Source: Paracoccaceae bacterium (GTDB lineage: Bacteria > Pseudomonadota > Alphaproteobacteria > Rhodobacterales > Rhodobacteraceae). From it: 8,904 nucleotides of DNA. Positions within the stretch are counted from its first letter, which is position 1, and each line of letters begins with the position of its first letter. The notes under the pieces were generated by a model. The model ran no database searches. It saw nothing but the letters and a program-made list of their open reading frames with translations, and was not told where the DNA came from. The position numbers and the translations under genes are program-made. Below are positions 1-6,151 of this stretch, piece after piece. Location: the NCBI GenBank assembly GCA_002400675.1, contig NVQY01000179.1, forward strand, positions 1-8,904, in the 5' to 3' direction.

Positions 1-34
1 ACCCTACGAACTGTAGGGTGGGTGAAACCCACGC
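1..34. repeat. REP-like double stem-loop (GTAGGGTGGG-type dispersed repeat)
   Basis: Two adjacent hairpins are visible. ACCCTAC (1-7) pairs perfectly with GTAGGGT (13-19) around a 5-base loop, and GTGGGT (18-23) pairs perfectly with ACCCAC (27-32) around the loop GAA. The two overlap by two bases, so they could be alternative folds. The core GTAGGGTGGGTGAAACCCAC resembles a palindromic element I recall as widely dispersed between genes in proteobacteria. It lies at the window edge, so its left border is unknown and it may act as a terminator for an upstream gene. There is no T-run after it on the + strand. Confidence 0.55.
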
Positions 35-65
35 ATGGCAGGCAGAAGACGCGGCGCGAGAGGGC

Positions 66-96
66 TTGAAATAATTACATATTCGAAATATGTAAT
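66..96 (+). promoter_or_regulatory. Perfect AT-rich palindrome overlapping the likely promoter of the SQR-like gene
   Basis: ATTACATATT (74-83) and AATATGTAAT (87-96) are exact inverted repeats around CGA, a 23-base palindrome in an otherwise GC-rich region. A -35-like TTGAAA lies at 66-71, and a weak -10-like TATGTA lies 17 bases further at 89-94, inside the right arm. A dimeric repressor bound here would block the promoter. Dyads of this size and AT content are typical of winged-helix repressors, including ArsR-type sulfur and redox sensors such as SqrR and BigR that control sulfide-oxidation genes. Assigning it to that class is inference from the neighbouring gene; no regulator gene is in the window. 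Confidence 0.55.
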
Positions 97-123
97 ATGA
101 AATCACCAGCGATCGGAGACACC

Positions 124-1251
124 ATGCCCAGCGTTACAATTCTTGGAACCGGATTTGCCGCCCTCACGGCGGTTCGCAAACTGCGCGCGGCGGATAAATC
201 GCTTGAGATCACCGTGGTCTCGCCCGAACCCAAGCTGGTTTACCTGCCCAGCCTGATCTGGCTGCCGTCGGGCAAACGCAAACCCGAAGACATCATCATC
301 CCGCTGGACAACTTCTTTGAGCGTACCAACGTCACCCATGTTGCCGGCGCGGTTGAATCGCTGTCTGAGGGCGGGCGTGTGGTCAAACACACCAACGGAG
401 AGCTGCGCAACGACGGGCTGGTGATTGGCACCGGCGGCAAGTTCATCAAGAAACTGCCCGGCATCGAACACGCCCTGACCCCGTGCGAAGGCGTGGTGCC
501 GGTGATGGAATTCTCCAAGCAACTTGACGCGCTTGACAGCGGCACCCTCGCGTTCGGGTTCTCTGGCAATCCCAAAGAAGGCAGCGCCATGCGTGGCGGG
601 CCGATGTTCGAATTCCTGTTCGGAACCGACACATTGCTGCGCCAACAGGGACGGCGTGACAAGTTCAAGCTGGTGTTCTTTAGCCCGGCCCCCAAACCCG
701 GCATCCGGCTGGGTGAAAAGATCGTGCCAAAGCTGCTTAAACGCATGGCCGATCAGGATATCAAAACCTATCTGGGCAAAAAGATGGTGCGCTTTGAAGA
801 AGGTAAAGTTGTCACCGAAGGCGGCGAATTTGACGCCGACATCATCATGTTCATGCCCGGCATGACCGGCAACCCGTGGTTCAACAACACCGACCTGCCG
901 CGTTCGCCCGGGGGGTTGATCAAGGCTGACGCCATGTGCCGCGTCGAGGGCTTTGAACGCACTTATGTTGCCGGCGACGCCGGTAGTTTTCCCGGCCCGG
1001 ACTGGATGCCGAAACAGGCGCATATGGCCGATTTGCAAGCCGAAGCCGCCGCCGCCAACCTGCTGGCCGAACTGAACGGACAAACGCCAAGCCGCACCTT
1101 CAAGGTCGAACTGATGTGCATCATCGACGACAATTCCACCGGGTCGCTGGTGGCGCGCACCGAGAAATACAACCTCGCCCTGCCATCAATGGGGCTGGCG
1201 CATCACACCAAGGTCCTGTTTGAGAAAATGTACCTGCGCCACTATCGCTGA
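124..1251 (+). CDS. SQR-like FAD/NAD(P)-dependent oxidoreductase (375 aa)
   Basis: This is a flavoprotein of the two-dinucleotide-binding-domain superfamily that includes sulfide:quinone reductase (SQR), flavocytochrome c sulfide dehydrogenase and type II NADH dehydrogenase. The N-terminus MPSVTILGTGFAAL is an FAD-binding Rossmann turn (GxGxxA, about residues 8-13). YLPSLIWLPSGKRK (40-53) matches the substrate-side segment of SQR-like enzymes, and YVAGDAGSFPGP (281-292) is the second FAD motif. The cysteines are C121, C272 and C332. C121 and C332 (in LMCIIDDNSTG) fit the outer two of the three canonical SQR cysteines, but the middle one is absent (residues 145-165, GFSGNPKEGSAMRGG). The start at 124 is preferred over an in-frame ATG at 97 because GGAGA (115-119) sits 4 bases before it and the ATG at 97 lies on the edge of the operator palindrome. 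The substrate is not assignable; a sulfur compound is the best guess. Confidence 0.8.
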   Translation: MPSVTILGTGFAALTAVRKLRAADKSLEITVVSPEPKLVYLPSLIWLPSGKRKPEDIIIPLDNFFERTNVTHVAGAVESLSEGGRVVKHTNGELRNDGLVIGTGGKFIKKLPGIEHALTPCEGVVPVMEFSKQLDALDSGTLAFGFSGNPKEGSAMRGGPMFEFLFGTDTLLRQQGRRDKFKLVFFSPAPKPGIRLGEKIVPKLLKRMADQDIKTYLGKKMVRFEEGKVVTEGGEFDADIIMFMPGMTGNPWFNNTDLPRSPGGLIKADAMCRVEGFERTYVAGDAGSFPGPDWMPKQAHMADLQAEAAAANLLAELNGQTPSRTFKVELMCIIDDNSTGSLVARTEKYNLALPSMGLAHHTKVLFEKMYLRHYR

Positions 1252-1261
1252 CGCGCCGAGA

Positions 1262-1294
1262 CCACCACGCCCGGCAACATTCCCGGCGCGGTGG
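1262..1294 (+). terminator. Imperfect GC hairpin downstream of the SQR-like gene
   Basis: CCACCACGCC (1262-1271) pairs with GGCGCGGTGG (1285-1294) with one A-C mismatch and a 13-base loop, 10 bases after the stop codon. No T-run follows; instead there is a run of nine C (1309-1317). It could act as a weak terminator or as a 3'-end stabiliser. The rest of the 184-base intergenic stretch holds a second imperfect GC stem (1341-1348 with 1364-1371) and no clear promoter, although TTGTCA at 1353-1358 is a possible -35. Confidence 0.3.
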
Positions 1295-1435
1295 CCCGCA
1301 TGACCGCGCCCCCCCCCGCTCGGCTGCGCAAAACAAATCGCGCGCCCGGGTCTTGTCAAAATTCGGGCGGGTCGGTTAACCTTTCGCCAATTTCATTGAT
1401 CCTTGAGACTTTGAGTTGGGCGAGGGAATATTAAC

Positions 1436-2317
1436 GTGAACTTACTTTTTCGGATAAAAGCCGCAAGCGTGGCCGCAGCGGTTCTTGTGTTCAACGCAAG
1501 CCTCCCAACCCAAGTCGTGGCTCAGGAAAGCTGGTATGGCAACTTTGTCTTCAGTCCCGAATACCCAACCGCGCTGTTTCTGAACGGCCCGATCGAGGCC
1601 GGTGCCGTCGGCAATTTCCGCAAGGCGCTGAGAGAACATAACCCGTCCGTTTTGGTGCTCAAAAGCCCCGGCGGGTCGGTGTCCGAAGGGCTTGAGATTT
1701 CCGCCATCGTCAATGACCGGGGCATGGAAACCCTGATCCCCAAGAGCGCGGATTGCGCTTCGGCCTGTTCGTTCATCTTCTTCGCTGGCGCCCCCCGGAC
1801 CATACAGGGCCGTCTGGGCGTGCATCAGTTCGCCAGCACCACCGAGCGCACCGAAAGCACCAAGATAACCCAGACCGTGACCCAGGATATCGCCGCCAGG
1901 ATCATTGATTACCTGAACGAATTCGAAACCCCGGGCAAAGTCTTTGTGCGCATGTACGAAACCCCGCCGCAGGAAATGTACTGGTTCTCTCGGCAGGAGA
2001 TCGACCGCGTAGGCATTGAAATCACGTCCAGATCCGCGCCCGGCTACAGCACGCCCCGCACGGTTGCCAAGCCCAGTTTCAACTGCTCAAAAGCCGCCAG
2101 TGCGGTGGAAAAAGCCATTTGCAGCGACAATGGGCTGGCCGCGCTGGATGTTGAGCTGTCGCGGAGCTATCAATCGCTCAAGGCGACACTTACGGCGGAT
2201 CAGTTCGCCCGTGTCCGCAATTCGCAGCGCCAGTGGATGGCCCAACGGGAAAATTGCGGCGCAAGTATCCCGTGCATTTCCCAAGCTTACCAAAGCAGGC
2301 TGAATCAGCTGAACTGA
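1436..2317 (+). CDS. Secreted ClpP-like COG3904 protein with C-terminal LprI-type domain (293 aa)
   Basis: The start is GTG, with GAGGGA (1422-1427) 8 bases upstream. Residues 1-29 form a signal peptide (basic LLFRIK, hydrophobic core, VVA-QE cleavage site), so the mature protein should be periplasmic. Residues 45-195 match the COG3904 'predicted periplasmic protein' type: LVLKSPGGSVSEGLE (73-87), DCASACSFIFFAGAPR (106-121) and GRLGVHQF (125-132). Ser109 and His130 sit where the ClpP/SppA crotonase-fold Ser and His lie, so protease activity is possible but unproven. Residues 213-293 (PSFNCSKAASAVEKAICSD, RQWMAQRENC, IPCISQAYQSRL) form an LprI/DUF1311-type domain with four cysteines (C217, C229, C274, C280), likely two disulfides. 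LprI of mycobacteria inhibits lysozyme; that function cannot be transferred directly. The role is unknown, plausibly envelope quality control or defence. The gene converges with the next one, 38 bases away, with no clear terminator between them. Confidence 0.85.
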   Translation: MNLLFRIKAASVAAAVLVFNASLPTQVVAQESWYGNFVFSPEYPTALFLNGPIEAGAVGNFRKALREHNPSVLVLKSPGGSVSEGLEISAIVNDRGMETLIPKSADCASACSFIFFAGAPRTIQGRLGVHQFASTTERTESTKITQTVTQDIAARIIDYLNEFETPGKVFVRMYETPPQEMYWFSRQEIDRVGIEITSRSAPGYSTPRTVAKPSFNCSKAASAVEKAICSDNGLAALDVELSRSYQSLKATLTADQFARVRNSQRQWMAQRENCGASIPCISQAYQSRLNQLN

Positions 2318-2355
2318 CCCACGGTGCCGTCATCCGCGCAGCGGTGCAAATCGCG

Positions 2356-3339
2356 TTATTGCGACGCCGTTCCCGACCCTTTCTGCCCCCGCAACGCGCC
2401 CCAGACCGGCGCGATCACCTTGACCACCACCGGGATCAGAACCAACCCCAGCGCCAACCCGAACACCCCGTCAAGGGCCGCCTTGACGGTCCAGCCAACC
2501 GCGTCCTGAAACTGCGCCGGCACCAGATCGCGCGCGCCTTCAGACAGCCCTTGGATATAGTGACCCATGGCACCAAACCCCAGCACCTCGGCGCCGTGAA
2601 TAACGATTGAGCCACCGACCCACAGCATCGCCGCCGTGCCGATATTGGTCAGCAACACCAAAAAACCCGGCATCGCCCGCACAATCGCCCGTCCCACCCC
2701 GCGCGTGACCCCGAACCGTCCCTTGCGGCACATCAACAGCCCCACATCATCGGCTTTGACGATCAGCGCCACGCTGCCGTAAACCACCACCGTAATGCCG
2801 ATGGCAACAATCGCCAGCGTCGCCGCCTCCATCCAGATGTTGCTGGGCGGGATGGCGGCCAGCGCGATGGTCATGATCTCTGCCGACAGGATGAAATCGG
2901 TCTTGATCGCGCCGGCGGCCTTTTGTTCCTCAAGATACGCCGAGTCGCCAGATTTCTGCGTCTGTGCCTCGGGCGGGGGGGCGTGTGGCACGATCATCTG
3001 CCAGATCTTTTCGGCCCCCTCAAAACACAGATACCCGCCCCCCAGCATCAGCAAAGGCGCAATCATCCACGGCGCAAAAGACGACAGCAACATGCCGGCC
3101 GGCAGCAGGTATAACAGCTTGTTCTTGAACGATCCCTTGGTGATCTTCCAGATGATCGGCAACTCGCGAGAGGCCGCGAACCCCTGCACATATTTCGGCG
3201 TCACGGCGGCGTCGTCGATCACCGCGCCAGCCGCCTTGGCCCCGGCCTTGGCCGCCTGCGTAACCACATCATCCACGGACGCCGCCGCCACCTTGGCGAT
3301 CCCCGCCACATCATCCAGCAAGGCCAGTAAACCGCTCAT
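2356..3339 (-). CDS. DUF808 (YedI-like) inner-membrane protein (327 aa)
   Basis: The N-terminus MSGLLALLDDVAGIAKVAAASVDD and the following AGVIDDAAVTPKYVQGF-type segment are hallmarks of the DUF808 family (E. coli YedI), whose function is unknown. After a roughly 70-residue Ala-rich, mainly soluble N-terminal part, hydrophobic segments lie at about residues 74-106 (probably a hairpin), 147-163, 171-195, 222-250 and 284-312. The polar loop at 118-146 is rich in Pro, Gln and Glu. The length is normal for the family. The start at 3339 is preceded on its own strand by a weak purine-rich GGAATGGG. The gene is divergent from GAPDH across 178 bases and stands alone. The family sometimes sits near transport or stress genes, but nothing here points to a specific job. 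Confidence 0.9.
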   Translation of the reverse strand: MSGLLALLDDVAGIAKVAAASVDDVVTQAAKAGAKAAGAVIDDAAVTPKYVQGFAASRELPIIWKITKGSFKNKLLYLLPAGMLLSSFAPWMIAPLLMLGGGYLCFEGAEKIWQMIVPHAPPPEAQTQKSGDSAYLEEQKAAGAIKTDFILSAEIMTIALAAIPPSNIWMEAATLAIVAIGITVVVYGSVALIVKADDVGLLMCRKGRFGVTRGVGRAIVRAMPGFLVLLTNIGTAAMLWVGGSIVIHGAEVLGFGAMGHYIQGLSEGARDLVPAQFQDAVGWTVKAALDGVFGLALGLVLIPVVVKVIAPVWGALRGQKGSGTASQ

Positions 3340-3400
3340 CGCGCACCCATTCCAATTCCGTTTCCCCGATACCCTACCTTATCCCACCCTCAGGGCAAGC

Positions 3401-3431
3401 GTTAGCGCAACCGGCACAAGTTTGCGCTAAC
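3401..3431. promoter_or_regulatory. Paired LacI-type operator between the DUF808 gene and GAPDH
   Basis: GTTAGCGCAA (3401-3410) and TTGCGCTAAC (3422-3431) are perfect 10-base inverted repeats with an 11-base spacer. Each arm is also nearly palindromic about a central CG. GTTTGCGCTAAC (3420-3431) differs by one base from the ideal GTTAGCGCTAAC, and GTTAGCGCAACC (3401-3412) differs by two. The centres are 19 bases apart, about two helical turns. CG-centred palindromes of this type are characteristic of LacI-family repressors. The likely target is GAPDH, whose start lies 86 bases downstream; a weak -10-like TAGAAA is at 3436-3441. The DUF808 gene on the other side (62 bases away) could share the control. 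A LacI-family carbon-metabolism regulator such as CceR/PckR is a candidate, by inference only. Confidence 0.6.
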
Positions 3432-3517
3432 ACACTAGAAATACGGGCTTTTTCCCCTTCCCGCAGCGCCCATCGGCGTCTATACGCGGCCCAACACCAC
3501 CACATTCGGAGACCCCC

Positions 3518-4516
3518 ATGACCATTACCGTCGGCATCAACGGATTTGGCCGCATTGGCCGCTGCACCCTGCGCCATATCGCCGCCAGCGGGCGCAATGA
3601 CATCACGGTGGTCAAGGCCAACGCAACCGGCCCGCTGGAAACGGCGGCGCATCTGTTGCGCTACGATTCGGTGCATGGGCGCTTTGGCACAGAGATTCGC
3701 GTCGGCGATCACTCGCTTGATCTGGGGGCCGGCGAGATCGAGATGTTCTCGACTTACGATCCCAATGAACTGGACTGGTCGGGCTGTGACGTGGTGCTGG
3801 AATGCACCGGCAAGTTCAACGACGGCACCAAGGCGGCGGTGCATCTTGAACGCGGGGCGAAATCGGTGCTGATTTCTTCGCCGGCCAAGAACGTCCAGAA
3901 AACCATCGTCTACGGCGTCAATGACCACCTGCTGGAAACCGGCGATACCATGGTGTCGAACGGGTCCTGCACCACCAACTGCCTCGCGCCGCTGGCCATG
4001 GTGCTGGACAATGCGTTTGGCATCGAACACGGCATCATGACCACGATCCATTCCTATACCGGCGACCAACCGACGCTGGACCGGCGCCACGACGACCTTT
4101 ACCGCGCGCGCGCCGCCGCGATGGCGATCATCCCCACCTCGACCGGGGCGGCATCGGCGCTGGGCGAAGTGCTGCCCAATCTCAAGGGCCGCCTTGATGG
4201 CTCGTCCATGCGGGTGCCCACCCCGAACGTATCGGCAGTGGACCTGACATTCCGCGCCGCGCGCGACGTCACCGCCCAAGAGGTCAACGCCGCCGTCGCC
4301 GAAGCCGTCACCGGAGACGTCGGCCGTGTCATGGCCTATGATCCCGAACCCAAGGTGTCGATCGACTTCAACCACACCGAACACAGCTCTATCTTTGCCC
4401 CGGACCAAACCCGCGTGGTTGGTGGCCGCATGGTGCGGGTGCTGGCGTGGTATGACAATGAATGGGGCTTTTCGGTGCGCATGGCCGACGTCGCCGTCGC
4501 AATGGCAAGGGCCTGA
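3518..4516 (+). CDS. gap: Type I glyceraldehyde-3-phosphate dehydrogenase, probably NADP-preferring (332 aa)
   Basis: The enzyme oxidatively phosphorylates glyceraldehyde 3-phosphate to 1,3-bisphosphoglycerate in the cytoplasm, or runs the reverse reaction in gluconeogenesis. The NAD(P)-binding start GINGFGRIGR (6-15), the catalytic SNGSCTTNCLAP (147-158, C151), the base H178 in TIHSYTGDQ, PTSTGAA, and the C-terminal WYDNEWGFSVRM segment are all present at full family length. In the coenzyme fingerprint, the usual INDLTD is KANATG (33-38), so the NAD-selecting Asp is Ala36. The residues matching Leu187-Pro188 of the Bacillus stearothermophilus enzyme are R189-R190 (LDRRHDDLYRARAA). Both changes favour the 2'-phosphate of NADP, so the anabolic direction is plausible. 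The start is supported by GGAGA (3508-3512), 5 bases upstream. A paired LacI-type operator lies upstream and a small membrane-protein gene follows. Erythrose-4-phosphate dehydrogenase is a less likely alternative. Confidence 0.93.
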   Translation: MTITVGINGFGRIGRCTLRHIAASGRNDITVVKANATGPLETAAHLLRYDSVHGRFGTEIRVGDHSLDLGAGEIEMFSTYDPNELDWSGCDVVLECTGKFNDGTKAAVHLERGAKSVLISSPAKNVQKTIVYGVNDHLLETGDTMVSNGSCTTNCLAPLAMVLDNAFGIEHGIMTTIHSYTGDQPTLDRRHDDLYRARAAAMAIIPTSTGAASALGEVLPNLKGRLDGSSMRVPTPNVSAVDLTFRAARDVTAQEVNAAVAEAVTGDVGRVMAYDPEPKVSIDFNHTEHSSIFAPDQTRVVGGRMVRVLAWYDNEWGFSVRMADVAVAMARA

Positions 4517-4596
4517 GCACAAAGCAAGCCAACCTCTTGTGAACCCCTGCCGCCTCAGTCATATTTGCCGGACGGGCTGACCTGTGAGGACAAGAC

Positions 4597-4740
4597 ATGA
4601 CCAATTCCATCGCGCTTGCGCTTGGCCTGATGTTGCTGGCTGCCCTTGGCGTCGATTTCTTCCTCTACGGCAGCGAACATCTGGTGTTTATCGCCAAGAA
4701 ACTGTTCGATATGACCGAATGGATGGCGTTCTGGCGGTGA
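4597..4740 (+). CDS. Small single-pass membrane protein encoded behind GAPDH (47 aa)
   Basis: This 47-codon gene has an ATG at 4597, GAGGA (4586-4590) 6 bases upstream, and a TGA at 4738-4740. The protein starts MTNSIALALGLMLLAALGVD; residues 5-25 form one strongly hydrophobic helix, followed by a short amphipathic, aromatic tail with KK at 34-35 and the end EWMAFWR. The tail should lie at the membrane surface, and a positive-inside orientation would place it in the cytoplasm. It lies 80 bases after the gap stop codon on the same strand with no terminator between, so co-transcription is likely. I recall a similar 45-50 residue protein next to gap genes in other Rhodobacteraceae, but this is unverified. 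The function is unknown; it could anchor or modulate a membrane complex. Confidence 0.75.
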   Translation: MTNSIALALGLMLLAALGVDFFLYGSEHLVFIAKKLFDMTEWMAFWR

Positions 4741-4743
4741 TTG

Positions 4744-4771
4744 CTGCCGGCGCAGTGGGGCGCACGGGCAG
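4744..4771 (+). terminator. GC-rich stem-loop after the small membrane-protein gene
   Basis: CTGCC (4744-4748) pairs with GGCAG (4767-4771), and GCGC (4750-4753) pairs with GCGC (4760-4763) around the loop AGTGGG, with small internal bulges. It begins 3 bases after the stop codon. There is no following T-run, so if it terminates transcription it does so weakly or with Rho. Its position fits the end of a gap-plus-microprotein transcript. Confidence 0.35.
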
Positions 4772-4871
4772 AGGGCTGTTGATATGTGGTCATCACAAGG
4801 GTGCCTAGTGGGGCAAATTTCAGACAGCCGCGCGGCGGGAAAGGTTCAAGCCCGGCAAATGGGACCACATA

Positions 4872-6146
4872 ATGCAGGGGCCTGAAAAACCGAAATCCGC
4901 AGGCCGCTTTGGCCATATCTGGGATGCGCCGCACAAACCACTTTTCCTGCTTTCCTTTGTCTGGGCGCTGATTGCCATCATGTGGTGGCCCCTTGGCGTG
5001 CAGTTCGGATTACCGGCCCCCGCCTTTGAATATCCGGTGTTGTGGCACGCGCATGAATTGATATTCGGCACGGTCGGCGCGGCGGTTGGCGGGTATCTTC
5101 TAACGGCGCTGCCCAGTTGGACCAAACAGGCACCGGCAGGCGGCACCACCTTGAAGATCGTCGTTCTTCTTTGGGTTCTGGCGCGTTTCGCTACCGCAAT
5201 TTCCGGTTATCTGCCCCCCGCCCTGACGATCGCCACAAACAGCGGCTATTTCCTTTGGCTTGCCGGGTATCTGTTTTTCCAGATCACGCGTGCGCGTGTG
5301 TTTCGAAAAATTGGGTTTTGCGGCGCTCTGGTGGCCCTTGGATTGGCGGATGCATTGCTGTTGAACGCGGCAATGTCGCGCCAGCCCGAAGTCGGCCTGT
5401 CCATCGCCCGCGCGGCCATTCTTGTTATCGCGATAATGATGACGGTTATCGCCAGCCGGGCCATCCCGGCCTTTACCCAAAACTGGCTAAGGCGCGCAGG
5501 CAACAAGAACATTTCGATCCCCATCGCGCCAATTTCCCGCATCCTTGCCCTGTGCTGTCTGGGCCTTGCCCTGGTGTTGTCTCTTGCGCAACGGCCTTAT
5601 GAAAGTGGCGTTGCCCTAATTGGTGCCGCCTTTCTGCTGCTGTGGAACGCGCGCCAATGGTGGCTGGTATCCACCTTGTCCAATCCGCTTTTGGTGGCGA
5701 TGCATCTTGCCTATTTGTGGTTGCCCATTGGCCTTGCAGCCATGGGGCTTGGCCGGTTGTTTCCCGGTGTGTACCCGGAAGCCGACGCTATTCACGCCAT
5801 AACCATCGGGGCGATGTCGGGACTTATCATGGCGATTGCCGGACGTGCGGCAGCCCTTCGCCAGAACGGAGAAATGCGCGCGGGCAAAGGGTTTGTATTC
5901 GGTACCGTGGCGATATGGGGGACCACCTGGATACGCCTGGCAGCACCGGTCTTTCCTGCCCATTCCGCCGAAATCGTGGCACTTGCAGCCGCCACCTGGG
6001 GCACAGGCTGGGCAGTGTACATCGCAGGTTTCGCGCGCGTGCTGAAAACCCCGGCGGTTCGACCAGTTTTAAGCGGTGGAAAATTCGGCGTTGAAAGCGA
6101 AATCGTCACCCAAGCCGAAAGCGGAGGTGGGGATGAGACGCGCTAA
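4872..6146 (+). CDS. nnrS: NnrS family multi-pass membrane protein (424 aa)
   Basis: NnrS proteins are haem- and copper-containing inner-membrane proteins linked to nitric-oxide and nitrosative-stress tolerance in denitrifiers and pathogens. Family marks here are APHKPLFLLSFVWALIA (19-35), the WHAHE motif (58-62) with FGTVGAAVGGYLLTALPSWT after it, SRAIPAFTQNW (195-205), RQWW (261-264) and HAITIGAMSGLIMAIAGR (308-325). About twelve hydrophobic segments span residues 22 to 390. The usual C-terminal RxxLGHTG stretch is instead RAAALRQNGE (325-334), with no His. Residues 391-424 are a polar tail. The start at 4872 has only a weak GGGA (4861-4864) site. Codon choice includes more CTT, TTG and TTT than gap or mmsA, possibly a sign of a different history. 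No denitrification gene is adjacent. The gene ends 5 bases from the convergent coaD. Confidence 0.88.
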   Translation: MQGPEKPKSAGRFGHIWDAPHKPLFLLSFVWALIAIMWWPLGVQFGLPAPAFEYPVLWHAHELIFGTVGAAVGGYLLTALPSWTKQAPAGGTTLKIVVLLWVLARFATAISGYLPPALTIATNSGYFLWLAGYLFFQITRARVFRKIGFCGALVALGLADALLLNAAMSRQPEVGLSIARAAILVIAIMMTVIASRAIPAFTQNWLRRAGNKNISIPIAPISRILALCCLGLALVLSLAQRPYESGVALIGAAFLLLWNARQWWLVSTLSNPLLVAMHLAYLWLPIGLAAMGLGRLFPGVYPEADAIHAITIGAMSGLIMAIAGRAAALRQNGEMRAGKGFVFGTVAIWGTTWIRLAAPVFPAHSAEIVALAAATWGTGWAVYIAGFARVLKTPAVRPVLSGGKFGVESEIVTQAESGGGDETR

Positions 6147-6151
6147 CGTTT

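Noticed and set aside
103..1083. Long minus-strand open frame (326 codons) opposite the SQR-like gene
   Set aside because: It is a shadow of the high-GC coding strand: the opposite frame has clear FAD motifs, while this one gives His- and Gly-rich low-complexity protein with no recognisable family.
1309..1317. Run of nine C as a phase-variation tract
   Set aside because: It is intergenic, more than 100 bases from the next start and not in a visible promoter; a sequencing-sensitive homopolymer is the simpler view.
2795..3430. 211-codon plus-strand frame opposite the DUF808 gene
   Set aside because: It is the antisense shadow of a well-supported membrane-protein gene, and it extends into the divergent control region without any motif.
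3374..4522. 382-codon minus-strand frame opposite gap
   Set aside because: It mirrors the gap coding frame, is rich in His, Arg and Gly, has no motif, and its start has no ribosome binding site. It also runs across the gap promoter region.
4778..4798. FNR/NnrR-type box upstream of nnrS
   Set aside because: TTGATATGTGGTCATCACAA looks similar, but the half-sites TTGAT and ATCA are 8 bases apart rather than 4, so it does not fit the FNR/NnrR consensus.
4665..4934. 89-codon minus-strand frame across the small gene and the nnrS start
   Set aside because: There is no ribosome binding site and no recognisable family, and it overlaps two plus-strand genes with better support.
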